In this document: piece by piece, positions 17,972-23,387 of the stretch | Layout: each line of letters starts with the position of its first letter | Numbering within the stretch: position 1 is the first letter of the stretch | From: an uncultured Chloroflexota bacterium | GTDB lineage: Bacteria; Chloroflexota; Dehalococcoidia; Lucifugimonadales; CAJWER01 | Length of the DNA: 23,387 bases | Direction of reading: 5' to 3' | Assembly: GCA_913030785.1 (NCBI GenBank) | Contig: CAJWER010000012.1 | Location: forward strand, 1 to 23,387 | Position numbers and translations under genes: made by a program | The notes under the pieces: model-generated | Told to the model about the DNA's origin: nothing | Seen by the model: the letters and a program-made list of their open reading frames with translations, nothing else | Databases searched by the model: none

Positions 17972-18110
17972 ATGCCTGGACACGAGGTATTCGTTCAAGT
18001 GTGGCGAGTGTCGCAACTGCGATGGCTTGGGGAAAAGAGCTGAAGGTGTCGCGTCAGAGCAGCATGAGTGCCGATTCTTCGAAGTTGCCCACACAAACAA
18101 TAGCTGCTAG
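17972..18110 (+). pseudogene. Small Cys-rich (zinc-ribbon-like) protein, frameshifted after codon 5
   Basis: AGGAGG (17962-17967) precedes an ATG (17972) that reads MPGHE. A +1 change of frame at GAGG (17984-17987) then gives YSFKCGECRNCDGLGKR, later HECRFFEV, ending with NNSC at TAG (18108-18110). Deleting one G would give an intact protein of about 45 residues with C-x2-C-x2-C near the start plus two more Cys, like a small metal-binding protein. Without the shift, the ATG frame ends at TGA 18041 after 23 residues. Its stop overlaps the stop of the convergent MFS gene within CTAG. It could be a sequencing error, a recent mutation or a frameshifting site. I know no family for it. Confidence 0.45.
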
Positions 18111-19480
18111 TGCAGCTCCCGCAAACGCCTTTGTGTGAGCAGCACCAAGGAGAATATCACGAGCAGGGCCGCAGACATGATCCCGACCGTCTGTCGGCCT
18201 CCGATTGCGTCGATGGCGGCGCCTAAAGGCATCACTCCTAGGGGCATCAGCCCCCACATCAGCATGATGATACTCATCATGCGACCCCTATAGTGCTCGT
18301 CGGCCCGCTCCAGGATCAGTGCCGTTATCAGGGCCATGGGAGCGATATTACCCAGGCCTATTAACACCATGAGGCCTACCGCCACCGTGTATATCGGTAT
18401 GAGGGCGACGAGAGCCAGGGCTAAACTTGCGATGAAGCCTCCCAGGATCACCAGCGATCCGCGATGCCAGTTGCCTATTGCGGCGATTCCAAGGGATCCA
18501 AGCAGCGAGCCAAGACCGATCATGCTCACCAGCAGGCCGAAGGCCTCCGATTCTCGCCCGTATACATCGACCACAAACACCGGTAACAAAGATTGGAACG
18601 GCATGGACAGGACGACTGTCGCCAGCATGACGCCGAGGAGTACCAAGATCATTTGGTTCTGCCCGACGTACGAGAGCCCCGCTTTGATGTCTTTAATTAT
18701 GGCTGACTGGACCCGTTTGGCCATCTTCGCTGGCTTGTGGATGGCGGTGGTAAGGGACACCGCTATTACCCCCATGCCCACCATGACATAGTAGACGCCC
18801 TCGGGGCCGATCGTAGCGTACAGGACTCCCGCGATGGCCGGTGCGACGAGCGACATGGTGCTCATGCCTGCGGAGTTGAGGACGATAGCGTTGGATATCC
18901 GCTCCTGGCCCACTATCTGAGGGATGATCGCCTGACGGGCCGGACCCGCGAAGGCGAACATGACGCCATTGAACATGGACGCCACAAGCAGATGGGGCCA
19001 CTCTAGTACCCCTGTGGATATTGCTATGGCAATCGCCAGGGACACGATGGCGGAGACCGCCTGGCCAACCTGTATGATTGGCTTGCGTTCCAGCCGATCC
19101 GCCATGGCCCCGCCGAATAGCGTCAGGCTCAACATCGGCACAGCCCAGCCCGCGCTGACCAACCCCAGTATCTTGGCCGACCCGGTGATTTCGTATACGA
19201 GGAATCCCTGGGCGATCATCCCCATCTGGAAGCCGCCCATCATGAACAGCGTGCCAGACCACAGGAGCCGGAAATCGCGGTTCCCAAGGGAGGAGAAGGT
19301 CTGGCGCCAACTAGATGTCGTCGAGCCACCTGCGGCGGACTCGGTTTCGGGAAGCGGGCCTGGAGGCGGGCGCGAGGATATGGATGCGCCATCCTCGCGG
19401 GGTGCTGCTACCGTCGCCGATGCCGGATCGGAATCTTCAAGAGTGTCGGTACCGACCACAGGCTCTTGATCAATGTGCAT
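18107..19480 (-). CDS. MFS transporter (drug-exporter type, DHA3/MFS_3-like)
   Basis: 457 residues. The first 60 or so are polar, Pro/Ser/Glu-rich and probably disordered. From SLGNRDFRLLWSGTLF onward the protein shows about twelve hydrophobic helices, with the MFS loop signature GGAMADRLERKP between helices 2 and 3. RDFRLLW at the start of helix 1 is typical of the EntS/MFS_3 exporter group. It likely exports small hydrophobic or siderophore-like compounds through the cytoplasmic membrane by proton antiport; the substrate is unknown. No clear ribosome-binding site precedes the ATG, so the start is less certain. Its stop codon overlaps that of the plus-strand Cys-rich gene. Confidence 0.88.
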   Translation of the reverse strand: MHIDQEPVVGTDTLEDSDPASATVAAPREDGASISSRPPPGPLPETESAAGGSTTSSWRQTFSSLGNRDFRLLWSGTLFMMGGFQMGMIAQGFLVYEITGSAKILGLVSAGWAVPMLSLTLFGGAMADRLERKPIIQVGQAVSAIVSLAIAIAISTGVLEWPHLLVASMFNGVMFAFAGPARQAIIPQIVGQERISNAIVLNSAGMSTMSLVAPAIAGVLYATIGPEGVYYVMVGMGVIAVSLTTAIHKPAKMAKRVQSAIIKDIKAGLSYVGQNQMILVLLGVMLATVVLSMPFQSLLPVFVVDVYGRESEAFGLLVSMIGLGSLLGSLGIAAIGNWHRGSLVILGGFIASLALALVALIPIYTVAVGLMVLIGLGNIAPMALITALILERADEHYRGRMMSIIMLMWGLMPLGVMPLGAAIDAIGGRQTVGIMSAALLVIFSLVLLTQRRLRELH

Positions 19481-19558
19481 CGGGACAGTCTAAACCAGTA
19501 CGCCGGTCTGCGCACCTCATATTCTGATGGAATCGGTTCATGTTGGGGCCACAAGCCA

Positions 19559-19590
19559 ACAAAAAGGGCTCCCGATTATTCGAGAGCCCC
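19559..19590 (-). terminator. Intrinsic terminator of the UGSC operon
   Basis: On the minus strand a 10-bp stem with one G-U pair and a 4-nt AT-rich loop (19566-19589) is followed by five T (19561-19565) and further TTG. It lies 44 nt after the stop of the last operon gene and separates that operon from the MFS gene. Confidence 0.85.
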
Positions 19591-19633
19591 TTCGTTATCG
19601 GTCAACGACTATTCTGCCTGCTGGACCTAGCTG

Positions 19634-20341
19634 TCAGTTATGGGTTGCCATTCGTTCTCGGTCGGCGGGTGTTAGGTGTGTCTCGACCTTGGTAATGAAC
19701 TCCTGAAGGCTCTCTTCGACGGTCGAATCGGTGGTGTCTATGGAAAATCTATGGGCGATGAGCGAGTTCTCGAACTCCTCCTGGAACCTGCCAAGTACAA
19801 CCTCGGCGTCTTCCGCCTTGAACATCGTTGCCGCATGGCGCTCGGGAAAGAGGCTTTTGCCCTCACTCATCCTACTCTTGATCGTATCAGGCGTGGCCTT
19901 GATCAAGACAAGGATAGTGTCAGGCATAGTGTGCATGACCTCCTCGTCGTAGTGCTTCCTCATCTCCCTGCGGTCGGCGTACTCCCCTGGTCGCCCGTAT
20001 CCCCAATAGAGGGGTGCGAATACGGCGTCTCCGTAGTACCAGTCGATGTTCCAGAGTTCACCGCTCTCGGCGAACCCACGTCCAAAGTGGTACTCGATCT
20101 GATATCTCTGGAAGTGCTCCAGCAAGCCAGAATTGAGCCCAAGAATGTCCTTCTCCGATTGTTCCTTGTGGTGATCGTGGCCCTCATTGTGGACCACGTG
20201 GGGCACCGTGTAATGGTCATGGAAATCGATGCTGGGGGGCGGATGGAATTCGACCCCGGTCTGCTCACTCCACCACTTCGTGATTTCGACACCGAGTGTT
20301 CGCTTGCCCGCCCATTCGCAACCAATCAGAATCAGGTTCAA
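19634..20341 (-). CDS. P-loop protein of a GCE-motif family, copy 2 (intact Walker A)
   Basis: This 235-residue protein is paralogous to the plus-strand gene at 3635-4393. Its N-terminus is MNLILIGCEWAGKRTL: Gly7...Gly12-Lys13-x-Thr15 fits the GxxxxGKxT loop seen in adenylate-kinase-type enzymes. Other shared blocks are DFHDHYTVPHV, APLYWGYGRPGEYADRR, PDTILVLIKA followed by an Arg-containing helix, and LTPADRERM. I infer a cytoplasmic nucleotide-dependent kinase or transferase; the substrate is unknown. The start is TTG, supported by GGGAGG six bases upstream; the only nearby ATG is out of frame. It is the last gene of the UGSC operon, 55 nt after the dehydrogenase and 44 nt before a terminator. 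Confidence 0.82.
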   Translation of the reverse strand: MNLILIGCEWAGKRTLGVEITKWWSEQTGVEFHPPPSIDFHDHYTVPHVVHNEGHDHHKEQSEKDILGLNSGLLEHFQRYQIEYHFGRGFAESGELWNIDWYYGDAVFAPLYWGYGRPGEYADRREMRKHYDEEVMHTMPDTILVLIKATPDTIKSRMSEGKSLFPERHAATMFKAEDAEVVLGRFQEEFENSLIAHRFSIDTTDSTVEESLQEFITKVETHLTPADRERMATHN

Positions 20342-20396
20342 CGCATTCCTCCCGCAGTATTACATGGAATTCCAACTGGCACGGTTCGGTCTCGAT

Positions 20397-21323
20397 CTAA
20401 TCAGACGCTGAGGGCTCCTTGGGCTCGAGGTTCGCGCCGACGTTTATCTCCCGGACCTGGACGTGGGCGCTGTACTGCATGCCGCCCCAGCCGCGATCGA
20501 CGGCCTCGGACAGCGCTTGTGCTGCGAAGTCCGCCATCTCCATCGGCACACCCAGATCAGAGCCCAGCTCGATCGCAAGCCTGACATCCTTGAGCCCAGT
20601 CGAGACCGTCGGGCCCTCCGGGTTGTCGAGGAATCGCGGCTCGTGGAGGGCAGCTGTGAAGACCTCGCTGGGGCGGCTTCTAGCCGAGCTGAGCGATATG
20701 GCCTTCGTCAGGGTCTCTATCGGCACTCCGGCCTTCACGCCGAGGGTCAGGGCCTCCGAGAGCGCCGCGTGTATCGTGAACAGATGCACGTTGTTGATGA
20801 CCTTGCAGAGCGCCCCGGAGCCCGACTTGCCACAGTACAGCAGCTCGGAGCCCAGTACGCTGAGCACCGGTTTGACGCGTTCATAGACGGCCGGGTCGCC
20901 GCCGATCATTATTGTCAGCGTGCCATTGTGGCGGTCTCGGGTGTCCGTGCCCTGGCTGACGGGGGCGTCTAGTACGCCGACCCCACGCTTTCGGTAGATG
21001 CCGTGAATCCGACGAATCAGCCGCGGAGAGTTGGTAGTGAGATCGATGTAGACCGAGTCCCGTGACGCGCCGTCCAGGATGCTGTCGTCACCGAGGGCGA
21101 CCTCCCGCACCTCATCGGGGCCGGGCAGGGAAGTGAAGACGATCTCGGCGCCCCTGGCCGCCTGTTTCGGGCTCTCGGCCCACTCCGCTTCGGTGGCGCG
21201 CAGGTCCGTCGCTCCCGGTGCGTCCCGGACTGCATCGTACACCGTGAGGCGGTGGCCGGCGGCCATCAGCCGCTTCGCGATAGGCCACCCCATCCTGCCG
21301 AGGCCGATGAAACCAATGTTCAC
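20397..21323 (-). CDS. 3-hydroxyisobutyrate dehydrogenase-like NAD(P)-dependent oxidoreductase
   Basis: The 308-residue beta-hydroxyacid dehydrogenase has an NAD-binding GLGRMG (7-12), the substrate-binding DAPVSQG (119-125; usually DAPVSGG) and catalytic Lys174 with Asn177/Asn178 (ALCKVINN). Family members oxidise short beta-hydroxyacids such as 3-hydroxyisobutyrate, tartronate semialdehyde or related compounds. The start is GTG, with GAGGTGA just upstream overlapping the stop of the UGSC gene; the gap is only 9 nt, so the two are almost certainly co-transcribed and probably coupled. That places a redox enzyme directly next to a selenoprotein, though the shared substrate is unknown. Confidence 0.9.
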   Translation of the reverse strand: MNIGFIGLGRMGWPIAKRLMAAGHRLTVYDAVRDAPGATDLRATEAEWAESPKQAARGAEIVFTSLPGPDEVREVALGDDSILDGASRDSVYIDLTTNSPRLIRRIHGIYRKRGVGVLDAPVSQGTDTRDRHNGTLTIMIGGDPAVYERVKPVLSVLGSELLYCGKSGSGALCKVINNVHLFTIHAALSEALTLGVKAGVPIETLTKAISLSSARSRPSEVFTAALHEPRFLDNPEGPTVSTGLKDVRLAIELGSDLGVPMEMADFAAQALSEAVDRGWGGMQYSAHVQVREINVGANLEPKEPSASD

Positions 21324-21332
21324 GCGGTCACC

Positions 21333-23063
21333 TCAACCAACAGCTGACGCCCCTTGAGCAACCCTGCCCGTGACCTCCACCATCGCGAGCTGGCTGGTGG
21401 TGTATACGATACTTTTGGCGCCCCAGCCTCCGACGACTGCGACATGGTACTCTGCCGGGCTGGTCCTAGATGGAACTAGCACCGTGTCTAGCTCTTCGTC
21501 CGACGCCGTTAGCAGCCACTTCCACTCGTCTCGGATCTCATGAGGGGGCCGCCACCTCGTAAGGTTCGCTACCCATCGGGCGGGCATCTTCTGATTCTTC
21601 CAGATGTACTCTTTCGCCTGCTGCCTGGTCCAGCCAAACCTGGACAGCAGTTCGGCGTGCTCCGGGGCTAGCATTATGAAGAGTCCGCCGGGGAACAGCC
21701 TCGCCCCGTCTGTGGCCGATTTGATGTCCTCCGGCCTGTCGGCATCCTCCCGGTTCGAGACCGGGACGCTGAGCCCAGAGTACAGGGTAGAGTAGACGAA
21801 CTCGTTCAGCAACGGTTCCGGCTGCTTGCTGAGGTGGTCCGGCACCTCAAGCTGGTTGGTCACCGACGTAACCCCAACGACGTTGGTGTCCTTGCCAAAC
21901 CCGTAATCTGTTTGGAATGGCTGCCACGGGTTCCTCTCCTGGTTCTCTGCCGTGCAGAGGCTCCACTTGAGCGGCGTGCCGATGGTGTCCATGTCCATCT
22001 CGCGCGGCCGGTGATAGCCGACGTTCTTGAGTACTAGTTGTAGCGCCCTTCCCAGTACCATATTGGTCATCGACCACTTGCTGGGCCCCAGTGTGCACTG
22101 GCCTGTGTGGATACCTAGCTCCTCTACAATGGGCCCGCTTACGAAGAGCATCGGTGCGTTGATGGAAGTCGACATCAGCCAGGCCCGCGCATAGAATCCC
22201 ATCGCGTCGATGGCCCTGACCGCGGCGAGTATCACCGGCAGGTGGGTCGGCTCGCACCCGGCCATCACGCAGCTGATAGCGACCTTCTCGACGGTGGCGA
22301 TGCCCATGCCGGGTTGGAGCACGGCGACAACCTCGTCGGGGGGGAGGATTGTGCCCTTCAACATGCTTGCCACTCGCTCCGGCGTCGGAGGAGTGAGCGA
22401 GAAGCCGTCGCCCCTGCTTCTCGCCAAAAACGTCCGGTTGAATCGATCGAGGGCGTCGAACTGGTCGTTGCCCTGGTAATGCTCTACCTCGGCGCGCTGC
22501 ACCTCGGCGGCTGGCTCGCCGCCAATGACCCTTGGGGGTTGGGTCGTTAGGTACTCGATGATCTCGTCGACGACATCGTCGATTTCCTCGTGGATCTTGT
22601 CGTCGGGTATGCCTTCCGGGGAGTCCGGTATCACGACGAAGCGGTTGTCGGCCATGCCGAAGGCCTGGCTGGACAGGTGGCCGTTCATCTCAAACTCCTT
22701 CGCGACGATGGCGACGGCCGGCTTGCCGTTCTTTTCGAAAAAGAGCGTATCGTGGACAATCCACGATGTGCACGATCCTCAGTCGCCGCTCGACCCGACG
22801 AATACGTCACATTTGCCCAGCGCCTCCTCTAGCAGTTCCGGGGCGCATGGGAAGTTGCCGTTGTACCTTGTCACGGTTACATCGGGATATCGCCTAATTA
22901 GCTGCTCTCCAACGCGGTCGAGGGCTACATCTCCACCACGCTTGGCGTTCCAGACAAGTCCCACCTTCTTGCCGGCCAAGGACGGCGAACGCGGCGCGGC
23001 ACCGAATCCCTCCAGTTCGCCCTGCATGACCGCCTCGGGGGCGAGAACATCCAGTGTGTACAT
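21333..23063 (-). CDS. UGSC-family selenoprotein with in-frame TGA (Sec95)
   Basis: One frame of 576 residues is interrupted only by TGA at codon 95 (22779-22781), read here as selenocysteine. Codons 95-98 are TGA GGA TCG TGC, spelling U-G-S-C, the motif that names this family. The residues before it (KCDVFVGSSGD) and after it (TSWIVHDTLFFEKNGKPAVAI) are continuous family sequence. The N-terminal domain (about 25-175) begins LAGKKVGLVWNAKRGGDV. The C-terminal part (about 230-430) has CVMAGCEPTHLPVILAAV, NAPMLFVSGPI and a conserved ENQERNPWQPF stretch. Sec and Cys98 form a probable redox pair; the reaction is not known to me. AGGAGG lies 5 nt before the ATG, and a promoter is present. Conventional calling would give two separate proteins, split at the TGA. 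Confidence 0.88.
22749..22767 (-). promoter_or_regulatory. Bacterial SECIS-like hairpin downstream of the Sec codon
   Basis: On the mRNA strand, ATCGTGGA and TCCACGAT are perfectly complementary (8 bp) around a 3-nt TTG loop, with two more pairs possible beyond a small internal loop. It starts 11 nt after the TGA and its loop lies about 19 nt after it, within the spacing known for bacterial SECIS elements. It lies inside the coding region, as expected for bacteria. Confidence 0.7.
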
Positions 23064-23125
23064 ACCGACCTCCTGTGACGTTTTCCGGCATCCGTGAGAG
23101 GGGCCGCCTGCCCCCCGTGCGAAGG

Positions 23126-23154
23126 ATTCTACGTCGGTGACACCGCCATAGCAA
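23126..23154 (-). promoter_or_regulatory. Promoter TTGCTA-N17-TAGAAT of the UGSC operon
   Basis: On the minus strand, TTGCTA (23149-23154) and TAGAAT (23126-23131) are separated by 17 bases. Transcription would start near 23119, leaving a leader of about 55 nt before the UGSC start codon. Confidence 0.5.
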
Positions 23155-23176
23155 CCACTGAAGACGACTCCGGAGC

Positions 23177-23314
23177 AAACACCTCCCCACCGAGGCCGCA
23201 GTAATCGGCTACCTCGAAAAATGCCGCGCCAAAGACTCAGCCCCCGACCGGAACACCCTGCTCACCATCCTCGTTCGAGGCATGGCCAGCGCAAGCCTCA
23301 ACCAGTGGAAGTGA
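23177..23314 (+). other. Short coding-like stretch, possible gene remnant
   Basis: A plus-strand frame of about 45 codons reads LPTEAAVIGYLEKCRAKD, then RNTLLTILVRGMASASLNQW, ending at TGA (23312-23314). It has the look of a helical coding sequence, but it has no start codon after the preceding in-frame stop and I do not recognise it. It lies upstream of, and divergent from, the UGSC operon. The rest of the right end (23315-23387) shows nothing I can name. Confidence 0.2.
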
Positions 23315-23387
23315 ACTGCCTCGCCGATTCCGGTACCATATGACCACACCCGATGAACCCAGTCCAAGCAAGTCCATGGCCCAGAAT

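Noticed and set aside
22894..23190. Minus-strand 98-codon frame overlapping the start of the UGSC gene
   Set aside because: Low-complexity Arg/Gly-rich translation in the wrong frame relative to the well-supported UGSC N-terminus.

Overview
The window looks like a bacterial chromosome segment of about 60% GC. Gene content suggests a Chloroflexota lineage of the SAR202/Dehalococcoidia kind: two sialidase-like BNR proteins, a large VPS10/BNR protein, an Ldh2-type dehydrogenase, a D-aminoacylase-type amidohydrolase, an M19 dipeptidase relative, Gfo/Idh and aldo/keto oxidoreductases, and a UGSC selenoprotein. That assignment is an inference from gene families; there is no rRNA, tRNA or marker phylogeny here to test it.

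Left end (1-1577): a mosaic of gene pieces. A Sel1-repeat fragment runs into what looks like the C-terminus of a metallopeptidase. Next, the C-terminal third of a polyprenyl synthetase (minus strand) is joined directly to the C-terminal half of a threonine synthase (plus strand) near base 905-912. This is either a rearrangement scar or a chimeric assembly.

Plus-strand block (1609-7397): aldo/keto reductase, GH33-type sialidase and a P-loop protein form a compact run. A promoter, an aromatic-rich candidate leader peptide, competing hairpins and a strong intrinsic terminator follow, just upstream of pyruvate phosphate dikinase. This layout suggests attenuation or a short independent RNA.

Middle (7477-14834): a small two-helix membrane protein (minus strand); then a 1041-residue BNR/VPS10-like protein translationally coupled to an Ldh2-family dehydrogenase that has three in-frame stop codons and no indels; then a divergent sialidase-superfamily protein and an N-acyl-D-amino-acid deacylase-like amidohydrolase.

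Minus-strand block (14922-17408): an M19 dipeptidase relative and a Gfo/Idh oxidoreductase share one promoter, with an inverted repeat behind them. Between 17672 and 18110 two small genes, a DUF1761 remnant (minus) and a Cys-rich mini-protein (plus), diverge from a short AT-rich region, and each is broken by a frameshift near its start. An MFS exporter follows (minus).

Right end (19559-23154, minus): this is the most notable part. A TTGCTA-N17-TAGAAT promoter drives a three-gene operon ending in a strong terminator. Its first gene is a UGSC-family selenoprotein: an in-frame TGA at codon 95 is followed by GGA TCG TGC, spelling U-G-S-C, and by a perfect 8-bp hairpin 11 nt downstream. Ordinary gene calling would split it into a 94-residue and a 451-residue protein. 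The other two genes are a beta-hydroxyacid dehydrogenase and a P-loop protein paralogous to the one at 3635-4393.
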